A stretch of 30,774 nucleotides of DNA from Clostridiales bacterium (GCA_019418545.1 DYBQ01000016.1:9882-40655); one strand, 5' to 3'; numbered from the stretch's first letter, positions 15,740-23,208 are shown. Numbers and translations: made by a program. The notes: generated from the letters alone by a model not told the origin.

Positions 15740-17335
15740 ATGATTACTGTATCTGATTTGGGTCTGAGCTTTAATGGCCAGAACCTGTTTTCCCATGTAA
15801 ACCTGTTATTTCAGCCCGGCAACTGTTATGGCGTAATTGGCGCCAATGGAGCGGGAAAATCCACTTTTCTAAAAATTCTTTCTGGAGAACTGGAACCCAC
15901 CAAGGGTGAAGTGGTGATTGACGCCCAAAGCCGCATGTCGGTTTTGAAGCAGGACCACTTTGCCTATGAAGAATTTACGGTTTTTGAAACCATTTTACAG
16001 GGCAACCCCCGTTTGTATCAGGTGCTCAAGGAAAAGGATGCTCTGTATGCAAAAGAGGATTTCTCCGAAGAGGACGGAAACCGTGCGGCAGAACTGGAAG
16101 CCGAATTTGCAGAGCTTAACGGCTGGGAAGCCGAAACAGAGGCCGGAAAGCTTTTACAGGGACTAGGCCTCGACAACGCGATGCTGTATAACCTGATGAG
16201 TACCCTCACGCAAAGTGAAAAGGTGAAGGTATTGCTGGCCCGGGCTTTGTTTGGTCAGCCGGATATTATCCTGTTGGACGAGCCCACCAACGGACTGGAC
16301 ATCCATTCCATCACCTGGCTGGAAGGCTTCCTGATGGATTATGAGGGCATTATTATTGTGGTATCCCACGACCGGTATTTCCTCAACAATGTGTGTACCC
16401 ATATTGTGGATATCGATTATACCAAAATTAAAATGTATGTGGGCAACTACGACTTCTGGTATGAATCCAGCCAGCTCATTCAGCGCATGATGCGCGACCA
16501 AAACCGGAAAGCAGAAGAAAAAATTAAAGAACTGCAAAACTTTATTCAGCGTTTCTCTGCCAACAAATCCAAGTCCCGGCAGGCAACTTCCCGTAAAAAG
16601 CTTTTGGACAAAATTACTATTGAAGAAATGCCCGCTTCTTCCCGCCGGTATCCCTATGTGGGATTTACTATGGATAGGGAGCCGGGCAAGGAAATTTTGA
16701 CCGTTGAGGGTCTGACCAAAACTGTGGATGGTGTGAAGGTACTGGATAATGTTTCCTTCCGGGTAAACAAGGGTGATAAAATTGCCTTTGTATCAGATAA
16801 TGAGTTTGCCGTGCCCACTCTGTTCAAAATTTTGATGGAAGAAATGAAGCCCGACGCTGGTACTTTTAAATGGGGTGTTTCCACCAGCCAGTCCTATTTC
16901 CCCCAGGATAATTCCGAATATTTCAACGGCCATGAGGAATCCATTATCAAGTGGCTGGAACAATATTCCAAGGATACCACAGAAACCTATCTTCGCGGAT
17001 TTTTGGGTAAGATGCTTTTCTCCGGTGAGGATGTATACAAGCCTGTCAATGTACTTTCCGGCGGTGAGAAGGTGCGCTGTATGCTGTCTCGGATGATGAT
17101 GTTTGGAAGCAACGTGCTGCTATTGGACCAGCCCACCAACCACTTGGATTTGGAATCCATCACCGCAGTGAATAACGGCCTGATTGACTTTAAGGGGATT
17201 GTGCTATTTGCCACTCATGACCATGAATTTGCTCAGACTGTTGCCAACCGGATTATTGAAATCCTGCCGGAAGGCGGCGTATTTGACCGTATGACCACCT
17301 TTGATGAATATTTGGAAATGAGAGGCAAGGTGTAA
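15740..17335 (+). CDS. ABC-F ribosome-associated ATPase, YkpA/YbiT type
   Basis: ABC-F proteins have two ATPase domains and no membrane part; they bind the ribosomal E site and help stalled or drug-inhibited ribosomes. The 531 residues contain ATPase domain 1 with Walker A GANGAGKST (34-42), Walker B LLDEP (E181) and H210 in VSHDR, then a charged linker (about 245-300) and domain 2. Domain 2 has a normal signature LSGGEK (439-444) but no Walker A (SDNEFAVPT, 352-360), Gln instead of the catalytic Glu (LLLDQP, Q464), and H493. Domain 1's signature is LTQSEK. So one of the two composite ATP sites looks intact and the other degenerate. The full length and intact frame argue against a pseudogene. 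Closest known members, from memory, are B. subtilis YkpA and E. coli YbiT. Confidence 0.88.
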   Translation: MITVSDLGLSFNGQNLFSHVNLLFQPGNCYGVIGANGAGKSTFLKILSGELEPTKGEVVIDAQSRMSVLKQDHFAYEEFTVFETILQGNPRLYQVLKEKDALYAKEDFSEEDGNRAAELEAEFAELNGWEAETEAGKLLQGLGLDNAMLYNLMSTLTQSEKVKVLLARALFGQPDIILLDEPTNGLDIHSITWLEGFLMDYEGIIIVVSHDRYFLNNVCTHIVDIDYTKIKMYVGNYDFWYESSQLIQRMMRDQNRKAEEKIKELQNFIQRFSANKSKSRQATSRKKLLDKITIEEMPASSRRYPYVGFTMDREPGKEILTVEGLTKTVDGVKVLDNVSFRVNKGDKIAFVSDNEFAVPTLFKILMEEMKPDAGTFKWGVSTSQSYFPQDNSEYFNGHEESIIKWLEQYSKDTTETYLRGFLGKMLFSGEDVYKPVNVLSGGEKVRCMLSRMMMFGSNVLLLDQPTNHLDLESITAVNNGLIDFKGIVLFATHDHEFAQTVANRIIEILPEGGVFDRMTTFDEYLEMRGKV

Positions 17336-17338
17336 GCA

Positions 17339-17827
17339 ATGTCTATTGAAGCGGTTCGCCGTTATATGAGGGAGCGTGGACGGGAACAGGATGTGATGGA
17401 ATTTCCCGTTTCCAGCGCTACTGTGGAACTGGCAGCACAAGCACTGAATACCCAGCCAGCCCGCATTGCCAAAACTCTCTCTTTCAAAACGCCAGAAGGT
17501 GGATGCCTTTTGCTGGTAGCTGCCGGGGACGGAAAAATTGACAATCGAAAATTCCGGGAGACCTTTGGTTTCAAGGCCAAAATGCTGGCTTTTGAAGAGG
17601 TGGAGCCCATGACCGGCCATGGGGTGGGTGGCGTGTGCCCCTTTGCCAACCCAGATGGGGTCGGGGTGTATCTCGATGAATCCCTGCGCCGGTTTGAAAC
17701 GGTATTTCCGGCATGCGGCAGCGGTAATTCCGCTATTGAACTGGATTGTGCAGAGCTTGAAAATCTGTCGCAGGCCAAAGGATGGGTAGATGTTTGTAAA
17801 GGCTGGCAGCCAGATGAAACACTGTAA
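17339..17827 (+). CDS. YbaK/EbsC-type aminoacyl-tRNA deacylase
   Basis: Free-standing YbaK proteins remove wrongly attached amino acids from tRNA, for example Cys from tRNA-Pro. The 162-residue protein has the family core: the conserved lysine in RIAKTLSFK, LLLVAAGDGKID, the GVGGVCPFA loop and the closing GSGNSAIEL segment. It begins 3 bases after the ABC-F stop with AGGCAAGG upstream, so the two are co-transcribed; both act in translation quality control. Substrate specificity cannot be read from sequence. Confidence 0.85.
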   Translation: MSIEAVRRYMRERGREQDVMEFPVSSATVELAAQALNTQPARIAKTLSFKTPEGGCLLLVAAGDGKIDNRKFRETFGFKAKMLAFEEVEPMTGHGVGGVCPFANPDGVGVYLDESLRRFETVFPACGSGNSAIELDCAELENLSQAKGWVDVCKGWQPDETL

Positions 17828-17883
17828 TAAAGCGCCGAGGTCTATTTCAAAAGTCGTTTGATGGATATCGGTACGCACACGCA

Positions 17884-17912
17884 TTGTTTTTATTTTTTAG
17901 CAGCGTTATAAG
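17884..17912 (+). promoter_or_regulatory. promoter candidate for rhaD
   Basis: TTGTTT, 17 nt, TATAAG, in the 121-base gap after the YbaK gene. I see no clear terminator before it, so read-through from the ABC-F unit is possible. Confidence 0.4.
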
Positions 17913-17948
17913 AGATTAAAATTCACAAAGATAAGGAATGTGATTCTA

Positions 17949-18767
17949 ATGGGGATTTTGGATGTTGAAATTGTAAAAGGCTATATCCGGCTGACAGAGG
18001 ATGCCGTGGCCAAAGGTTGGCACGAGCGCAACGGCGGCAACTTCTCCTATCGTATGAAACCGGAAGAGGTGGAGGAAACCCGCCCCTATTTTCGTACACC
18101 CGGAGAGTGGCTGGAAATTGGCACCAGCGTGCCGGGGCTTGTCGGGGAATATTTCATGGTTACCGGCAGCGGAAAGTTCCTGCGGAATGTTACCCTGGCT
18201 CCGCAGGATAACTTCGCGATTATTGAACTGGACGAGACCGGTACCAAGTACCGTATTGTTTGGGGGTTAGAAAAGGGCGGCCGTCCCACCAGCGAGCTGC
18301 CAAGCCATTTGATGAATCACGAGGTAAAAAAGCAGGTCACCGGCGGCAAGCACCGGGTCATCCTGCACTCCCACACCCCCAACGTCATCGCTCTGACCTT
18401 CGTACTGCCGCTGGAAGACGAGGTGTTCACCCGGGAGTTGTGGGAAATGGCTACCGAATGCCCGGTAGTATTCCCCGACGGTGTGGGCGTGGTGCCGTGG
18501 ATGGTTCCCGGCGGGCGTGAGATTGCCGTTGCCACCAGCGAACTAATGAAAAAATATGATGTGGCCATCTGGGCTCATCATGGCATTTTCTGCTCCGGCG
18601 AGGACTTCGATTTGACCTTCGGTCTGATGGATACTGTAGAAAAATCTGCGGAAATTCTGGTGAAGGTACTCTCCATGGGCGGCAAACGTCAAACTATCAC
18701 AACCGATAATTTCCGAGATTTGGCAAAAGATTTTTGCGTTACCCTGCCCGAGCGCTTTTTAAAGTGA
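17949..18767 (+). CDS. rhaD: rhamnulose-1-phosphate aldolase
   Basis: The class II zinc aldolase splits L-rhamnulose-1-phosphate into dihydroxyacetone phosphate and L-lactaldehyde. The 272-residue protein closely follows E. coli RhaD as I remember it: KGWHERNGGN, VTGSGKFLRNV, PTSELPSH, HSHTPNVIALT and FPDGVGVVPWMVPGG. Zinc ligands H140, H142 and H211 and the catalytic E116 are all present. A GTG at 17940 is in frame, but the ATG at 17949 has AAGGA about 11 nt upstream and is preferred. The isomerase, kinase and regulator genes of rhamnose use are not adjacent. fucO follows after 124 bases and uses the lactaldehyde product. Confidence 0.92.
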   Translation: MGILDVEIVKGYIRLTEDAVAKGWHERNGGNFSYRMKPEEVEETRPYFRTPGEWLEIGTSVPGLVGEYFMVTGSGKFLRNVTLAPQDNFAIIELDETGTKYRIVWGLEKGGRPTSELPSHLMNHEVKKQVTGGKHRVILHSHTPNVIALTFVLPLEDEVFTRELWEMATECPVVFPDGVGVVPWMVPGGREIAVATSELMKKYDVAIWAHHGIFCSGEDFDLTFGLMDTVEKSAEILVKVLSMGGKRQTITTDNFRDLAKDFCVTLPERFLK

Positions 18768-18817
18768 AGATTGTAACAAAATAAGTCGAATTTGTTCTAT
18801 TATTTTTCAAAACAATC

Positions 18818-18826
18818 TGCTACAAT
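18818..18826 (+). promoter_or_regulatory. extended -10 element before fucO
   Basis: TGCTACAAT forms an extended -10 in an A+T-rich 124-base gap; no good -35 is seen at 16-18 nt. fucO has its own strong AAAGGAG 10 nt before the ATG. Confidence 0.35.
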
Positions 18827-18891
18827 ATAACCAGTTATCAAATCCTGCAACATGGTTTTCAGGTTATTTTTAATAAAGGAGTTGTTTTACA

Positions 18892-20040
18892 ATGGCAAGA
18901 ATCATTCTCAACGAGACTTCCTATTTCGGCAAGGGCGCCATCTCCAATGTGGCTACCGAGGTTCAGGCCCGTGGCCTGAAGAAGGTGCTGCTGGTCACCG
19001 ATAAGGATTTGGTGAAGTTCAACGTTGCTACCAAAGTTATGAAGGTTATGGACGATGCTGGGATTCCCTATACTGTCTACGACGATATTAAGGCAAACCC
19101 CACTATCGAAAATGTCCAGACCGGCGTGGAAATCTGCAAAAAGGAAGGCGCAGACTGCATTGTGGCTGTTGGCGGCGGCAGTGTTATCGACACCAGTAAG
19201 GCAATTGGCATCATCATGACCAATCCCGAGTTTGCTGATGTCCGTTCTCTGGAAGGCGTGGCCGACACCAAAAAGCCCTGCCTGCCCATCATCGCCATCT
19301 CCACCACCTCCGGCACCGCTGCCGAGGTTACCATAAACTATGTAATTACCGACGTGGAAAAACGCCGCAAGTTTGTGTGCGTTGACCCCCACGATATTCC
19401 CGTTGTGGCCATCGTTGACCCTGAGATGTCCGCTTCCATGCCCAAGGGCCTGTGCGCTGCTACCGGTATGGACGCTCTGACCCATGCTATCGAAGGTTAC
19501 ATCACCAAGGGCGCTTGGGAGCTCACCGATATGCTGCACCTAAAGGCTATCGAGATGATTGCCCGCTCCCTGCGCAAGTCCGTTTCCGGCGATATCGACG
19601 GCCGCGAGGATATGGCCATCGCTCAGTACATCGCTGGCATGGGCTTCTCCAACGTAGGTTTGGGTATCGTTCACTCCATGGCACACCCCCTCAGTGCTCT
19701 GTATGACACTCCTCACGGCGTGGCTTGCGCTACCATCCTGCCCACCGTTCTGGAGTACAATGCCGAGTCCACTGGTGAGAAGTATCGCGAGATTGCCCGT
19801 GCCATGGGTGTTGAAGGCGTTGACAGCATGAGCCAGGAAGAATACCGCAAGGCCGCTGTCCAGGCTGTGCGTCAGCTGGGCATCGATGTGGGAATTCCCC
19901 AGAAGGTCAGCGAAGTTGGCGTAAAGGATGAAGACATCCGTTTCCTGGCCGAGTCCGCTATGGCCGATGCCTGCACTCCCGGCAACCCCAAAGACCCCAC
20001 TCTGGAGGACGTTGAGGCTCTGTATCGCTCCATGATGTAA
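18892..20040 (+). CDS. fucO: lactaldehyde reductase (1,2-propanediol oxidoreductase)
   Basis: This is an iron-dependent group III alcohol dehydrogenase that reduces L-lactaldehyde to 1,2-propanediol with NADH. The 382 residues match E. coli FucO very closely: MARIILNETSYFG, the GGGSVIDTSKAIG dinucleotide loop, NPEFADVRSLEG, EKRRKFVCVDPHDIP and GMGFSNVGLGIVHSMAHPL. Metal ligands are D194, H198, H261 and H275. Codon choice is strongly biased to GGC, CTG, ATC, GAC and AAG, like gapA in this window and unlike most neighbours, so high expression is likely. With rhaD upstream it completes the lower branch of rhamnose or fucose fermentation and re-oxidises NADH. A terminator follows directly. Confidence 0.92.
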   Translation: MARIILNETSYFGKGAISNVATEVQARGLKKVLLVTDKDLVKFNVATKVMKVMDDAGIPYTVYDDIKANPTIENVQTGVEICKKEGADCIVAVGGGSVIDTSKAIGIIMTNPEFADVRSLEGVADTKKPCLPIIAISTTSGTAAEVTINYVITDVEKRRKFVCVDPHDIPVVAIVDPEMSASMPKGLCAATGMDALTHAIEGYITKGAWELTDMLHLKAIEMIARSLRKSVSGDIDGREDMAIAQYIAGMGFSNVGLGIVHSMAHPLSALYDTPHGVACATILPTVLEYNAESTGEKYREIARAMGVEGVDSMSQEEYRKAAVQAVRQLGIDVGIPQKVSEVGVKDEDIRFLAESAMADACTPGNPKDPTLEDVEALYRSMM

Positions 20041-20057
20041 TGTTCTGAGTTTACATT

Positions 20058-20083
20058 GCGCCGTCAGATTTTTCTGACGGCGC
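20058..20083 (+). terminator. terminator of fucO
   Basis: Perfect 11-bp stem GCGCCGTCAGA/TCTGACGGCGC with a TTTT loop, followed by TTCTTATT, 18 bases after the stop codon. Confidence 0.9.
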
Positions 20084-20209
20084 TTCTTATTGCCCATAAG
20101 CAGTTAGTTTTTTCTGTTTTTCGATATGTGAGAAATGAGCAAAAAACAGTAGAAAAAACTCTAATTGGTAAATTATACCTGAAATATCTTGTTGTATTTT
20201 ACCGAAAAG

Positions 20210-20229
20210 TTTGTGAATAAAATCACAAA
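20210..20229. promoter_or_regulatory. Rex-like or CRP/FNR-like operator
   Basis: TTTGTGA-ATAAAA-TCACAAA is a perfect inverted repeat with 7-base arms and a 6-base centre. It fits the Rex consensus TTGTGA-N6-TCACAA and equally the CRP/FNR-family core TGTGA-N6-TCACA. It is centred about 63 bases before the predicted start of the antiporter transcript, a position common for CRP-type activation; Rex normally represses from sites overlapping the promoter. Confidence 0.6.
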
Positions 20230-20246
20230 ATTCAGGCAAAGCGCGC

Positions 20247-20276
20247 TTGCACAAATGTCGGCCACTGTGCTAAAAT
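20247..20276 (+). promoter_or_regulatory. promoter candidate for the antiporter
   Basis: TTGCAC, an 18-nt spacer and TAAAAT with an extended -10 (TGCTAAAAT). A weak -35 would suit an activator-dependent promoter. Confidence 0.5.
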
Positions 20277-20323
20277 GGCTCTGTAAAAATTCTATATAGG
20301 AAAGAAAGAAAGGGCGAATAGGT

Positions 20324-21610
20324 ATGTCTTACAACTTTTTGTTGGATTTGGCCCTCATCCTGCTGTGTACAAAGGTTCTCGGCCTGCTGACTCGGAGTTT
20401 TAAAATGCCCCAGGTCGTAGGTGCCCTTTTGGCAGGCGTTATTTTGGGCCCAGCTGTGTTGAATGTTCTCAGCGACAAAGATTTTATCACCAAAATTTCC
20501 GAAATCGGCGTTATTGTACTGATGTTTACCGCTGGTATGGAAACCGATATGAAGGAATTGAAAAAAACCGGTGCCGCATCCTTTATTATTGCTTTGTGCG
20601 GCGTGTTGGTTCCGCTGGGCGGTGGATTCCTGCTGGCTTATTTCTTTAATGGACCGGATTTGTCCCAGGGAGCTACTGCCAGCATTTTCCTGCAAAACAT
20701 GTTTATTGGCGTTATCCTGACGGCGACTTCCGTAAGCATTACAGTAGAAACCCTGAAAGAAATGGGAAAGCTCAACACCCGTGCCGGTAACGCTATTTTG
20801 GGTGCCGCTATTATTGACGATATCCTGGGTATCATTGCCCTCACAGTTATCACCAGTATGGCTGACCCCAGTGTTCATATTGCAATCGTATTGCTAAAAA
20901 TTGTTGCATTCTTTGTTTTTGCTGCAGTGGCTGGTTTCCTCTTTTTCCTCTTCTTCCGCAAACTGCAAAATCACTATCACAAAGATATGCGCCGTTTCGT
21001 AATTTTGGCCTTTGTATTCTGCCTGCTCTTAGCCTATTGTGCCGAAGAGTTCTTTGGTGTGGCAGATATTACTGGTGCCTTTATTGCCGGCTTGATTATC
21101 TCTAACACGCAGCGTGCACCTTATATTGCATCCCGTTTTGAAACCCTCTCCTACACGCTGATTTCCCCGGTGTTCTTCGCCAGCATTGGCCTGCAAATGA
21201 CCATGCCGGAAATGACTCCGCACATTATCATCTTCTCCGTATTGTTGGTTGTTGTTGCAGTCCTTTCCAAAATTGTTGGTTGTGGATTGGGTGCTAAAAT
21301 TTGCCGGTTCACCAATCGGGAATCTGTTCAGGTTGGCGTTGGCATGGTATCCCGTGGTGAGGTTGCCCTGATTGTTGCTACTAAGGGTGCCGCACTTGGT
21401 TTGATGTCCGACAGCTTTATGGGACCTATTATTTTGACTGTGGTATTTACCACTGTGATTGCTCCCATTCTGTTGAAGTTTGCATTTTCCAACAAACACT
21501 CTGATAACCATGGCGATGATTCTAAGATTGAAGAATCTGAGCTGGTCAAGGATTATAATATTGCTACTAACAGCCCGGCAGACGAAGTTCCTGCTGGAGC
21601 ACGTTCCTAA
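20324..21610 (+). CDS. CPA2-family cation/proton antiporter
   Basis: This is a monovalent cation/proton antiporter of the GerN/NapA/KefB family in the cytoplasmic membrane. The 428 residues form about 12 hydrophobic helices. The ion-binding double acidic motif is in GAAIIDDILGIIAL, preceded by the unwound-helix segment TATSVSITVETLKEMG, both typical of CPA2. The helix AEEFFGVADITGAFIAGLIISN and VSRGEVALIVATKGAALG are also conserved. A hydrophilic tail of about 40 residues (DNHGDDSKIEES and on) replaces the TrkA-N domain found in KefB types. It has its own promoter and terminator, and a palindromic operator upstream. Whether Na+ or K+ is moved cannot be read from sequence. Confidence 0.88.
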   Translation: MSYNFLLDLALILLCTKVLGLLTRSFKMPQVVGALLAGVILGPAVLNVLSDKDFITKISEIGVIVLMFTAGMETDMKELKKTGAASFIIALCGVLVPLGGGFLLAYFFNGPDLSQGATASIFLQNMFIGVILTATSVSITVETLKEMGKLNTRAGNAILGAAIIDDILGIIALTVITSMADPSVHIAIVLLKIVAFFVFAAVAGFLFFLFFRKLQNHYHKDMRRFVILAFVFCLLLAYCAEEFFGVADITGAFIAGLIISNTQRAPYIASRFETLSYTLISPVFFASIGLQMTMPEMTPHIIIFSVLLVVVAVLSKIVGCGLGAKICRFTNRESVQVGVGMVSRGEVALIVATKGAALGLMSDSFMGPIILTVVFTTVIAPILLKFAFSNKHSDNHGDDSKIEESELVKDYNIATNSPADEVPAGARS

Positions 21611-21626
21611 TCAGTTTATATGTTAT

Positions 21627-21660
21627 AAATTCCCCTTTCTTTGTTTGGAAAGGGGAATTT
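21627..21660 (+). terminator. terminator of the antiporter gene
   Basis: AAATTCCCCTTTC pairs perfectly with GAAAGGGGAATTT (13 bp, 8-nt loop), then TCTTTTTC. Confidence 0.9.
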
Positions 21661-21710
21661 TCTTTTTCTAGTTCCTCCTGTTTCCCGTAATTTCGCGAGC
21701 TTTCTTCGGT

Positions 21711-21720
21711 ATGGTATACA
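21711..21720 (+). promoter_or_regulatory. extended -10 candidate for the spoIIA operon
   Basis: ATGGTATACA gives an extended -10 about 83 bases before spoIIAA. No convincing -35 lies at 17 nt. I looked for the expected sigma-H pattern (AGGA-type -35 and GAAT -10) and did not find a good match. Confidence 0.3.
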
Positions 21721-21802
21721 TAAACGTGAAATCTGCACTTGCCTCTATCCTGGCGGCACTCAAAGGCGGAATCCGTTATCTTTTGAGAAAGGTGTGAATC
21801 AT

Positions 21803-22135
21803 ATGGGAGTCCGGCTCCTTTTACGGGATGAAATTTTGACCGCCCGTATCATCGGAGAAATTGACCATCATACAGCTAGAATGGTCCGGGAAGAAATCGA
21901 CAGTGCGGCACAAAAAGTCAAACCTTTGCGCCTATGTCTTGATTTTACAGAAGTCCCTTTTATGGACAGTTCTGGCGTCGGGTTGATTTTGGGGAGGTAC
22001 CGATTGATGCAAATGTGGCATGGCCACATTACTTTGACTGGTCTATGCCCACAGGTGGAAAAGCTGGTAGAACTCTCTGGCCTGACCCGGCTGGTAACCA
22101 TTGAAAGGGGGGATAATGATGAAAGCCATGAATGA
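21803..22135 (+). CDS. spoIIAA: anti-sigma F factor antagonist SpoIIAA
   Basis: SpoIIAA is a STAS-domain protein. Unphosphorylated, it binds SpoIIAB and frees SigF in the forespore; SpoIIAB phosphorylates it to inactivate it. The 110 residues carry the phosphorylation motif MDSSGVG with the acceptor serine at S57, the preceding hydrophobic strand LRLCLDF, and the GHITLTGL strand. The ATG at 21803 has AAAGGTG 7-8 nt upstream; the open frame runs back to 21641 but without support. The end overlaps spoIIAB, forming the classic three-gene operon. The activating phosphatase SpoIIE is not in this window. Confidence 0.93.
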   Translation: MGVRLLLRDEILTARIIGEIDHHTARMVREEIDSAAQKVKPLRLCLDFTEVPFMDSSGVGLILGRYRLMQMWHGHITLTGLCPQVEKLVELSGLTRLVTIERGDNDESHE

Positions 22136-22562
22136 AATGTCGGTTTCTTTTCTCAGTGTTTCAGCCAATGAGAGCTTTGCCCGGGCAGTTGTGGCGGCGT
22201 TCGCCTCCCAAATGGACCCTACCATTGACCAGCTGGCTGATTTGAAAACTGCTGTTTCCGAAGCGGTAACCAATGCAATTGTCCATGGTTATCGGGAGAC
22301 ATTGGGAATGGTGTACATAACGGCTAAGCTTTATGAAACAGGCAAAATTTCCGTAAAAATCCGCGACAAAGGTGTTGGCATCGAAGATGTCGAAAAGGCA
22401 ATGGAGCCGCTGTTTACTACAGGCGGAGAAGAGAGGGCGGGCCTTGGGTTTGCAGTGATGCAGAGCTTTTGTGACAAAGTAACCGTGCGCTCAAAAGTAG
22501 GTAAGGGCACCGCCGTCACTCTGGAAAAAAATCTTTTGCGCAGGGCGAGAGGCCATGAATAG
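22119..22562 (+). CDS. spoIIAB: anti-sigma F factor and serine kinase SpoIIAB
   Basis: SpoIIAB holds SigF inactive and phosphorylates SpoIIAA. The GHKL ATP-binding fold is complete: N-box EAVTNAIVHGY, G1 DKGVGIED, the LFTTGG lid, G2 AGLGFAVM and the closing GKGTAVTLEK. The 147 residues match the usual length of about 145. Three in-frame ATGs (22116, 22119, 22128) are possible; 22119 is 6 nt from the AAAGGGGGG ribosome binding site, and 22128 matches the B. subtilis start most closely. It overlaps spoIIAA by up to 20 bases and sigF by 8. Confidence 0.93.
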   Translation: MKAMNEMSVSFLSVSANESFARAVVAAFASQMDPTIDQLADLKTAVSEAVTNAIVHGYRETLGMVYITAKLYETGKISVKIRDKGVGIEDVEKAMEPLFTTGGEERAGLGFAVMQSFCDKVTVRSKVGKGTAVTLEKNLLRRARGHE

Positions 22563-23208
22563 CCGCCAGGAATTTATTTCTGCCAACACTGGGTTAGTAC
22601 ATGCTTGCGCCAATCGCTTTCGCGGCAGGGGCATTGAATATGATGATTTGTTTCAGGCAGGCTGTATAGGGCTGATTAAAGCGGCTGACCGGTTTGACGA
22701 GAGCCGAGGCCTCAAATTTTCCACCTATGCTGTCCCGGTTATCCTTGGTGAAATCCGGGGGCTTTTCCGTGAAAGCAGTACGGTAAAAGTGGCCCGGGGG
22801 CTTCGGGAACTCTCCATAAAAGCCCGGAAAGAAAGCGATGCTTTTGCGGCTGTCCAAGGCCGCTGCCCCACTATTTATGAGTTGGCCAACATTTTAAAAG
22901 TAGAGCCTGAAGAGGCTGCTTTAGCGCTGGAAGCAGGACAACCTGCCCTTTCCCTAACCTGTGATGAGGAGCATGAAGAAAGTCAAAGAGAAATTCCTGT
23001 AGATGCACCAGAAGAAGCCGTATCCGAAAAGCTGGCATTGGAACAGATGCTGGAGAAACTGGAAGAAAAGGACAGGATGTTGATACAAGCCCGATATTAC
23101 TCCCACAAAACGCAAACGGAAACTGCCCGGCAATTGGGGATGACACAGGTGCAGGTAAGCCGCCGTGAAAAGAAAATTTTACAATTTCTTCGTACTGCTT
23201 TGCTGTAA
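22555..23208 (+). CDS. sigF: forespore sigma factor SigF, short N-terminus
   Basis: SigF is the first forespore-specific sigma factor. Region 2 is clear (EYDDLFQAGCIGLIKAADRFD, LKFSTYAVPVILGEIRGLFR), as are region 3 (RELSIKARKES, PTIYELANILKVEPEEAALAL) and region 4 with its helix-turn-helix (QTETARQLGMTQVQVSRREKKIL). The protein has 217 residues against about 255 in B. subtilis; some 35 N-terminal residues are missing. An in-frame TAG at 22498 with no start codon between it and 22555 shows the short N-terminus is real. Its ATG overlaps spoIIAB by 8 bases. Operon position separates it from SigG. Confidence 0.92.
   Translation: MNSRQEFISANTGLVHACANRFRGRGIEYDDLFQAGCIGLIKAADRFDESRGLKFSTYAVPVILGEIRGLFRESSTVKVARGLRELSIKARKESDAFAAVQGRCPTIYELANILKVEPEEAALALEAGQPALSLTCDEEHEESQREIPVDAPEEAVSEKLALEQMLEKLEEKDRMLIQARYYSHKTQTETARQLGMTQVQVSRREKKILQFLRTALL

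Noticed and set aside
15740..17335. ABC-F gene as a pseudogene because of missing ATPase motifs
   Set aside because: The frame is full length, domain 1 is intact, the changes cluster in one composite site, and a strong promoter and a coupled downstream gene remain.
18781..18830. Rex operator directly before fucO (TTGTT and AACAA half-sites)
   Set aside because: The half-sites are 14 bases apart, far from the 18-bp Rex layout; the region is A+T-rich and such pairs arise by chance.
18859..20097. Two minus-strand frames of 226 and 185 residues over fucO
   Set aside because: They are antisense shadows of fucO; the His/Asn/Gly-rich translation is typical of the reverse strand of a codon-biased gene.
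21661..21802. Sigma-H promoter for the spoIIA operon
   Set aside because: Expected from B. subtilis, but no AGGA-type -35 with a GAAT -10 at suitable spacing could be found by eye.
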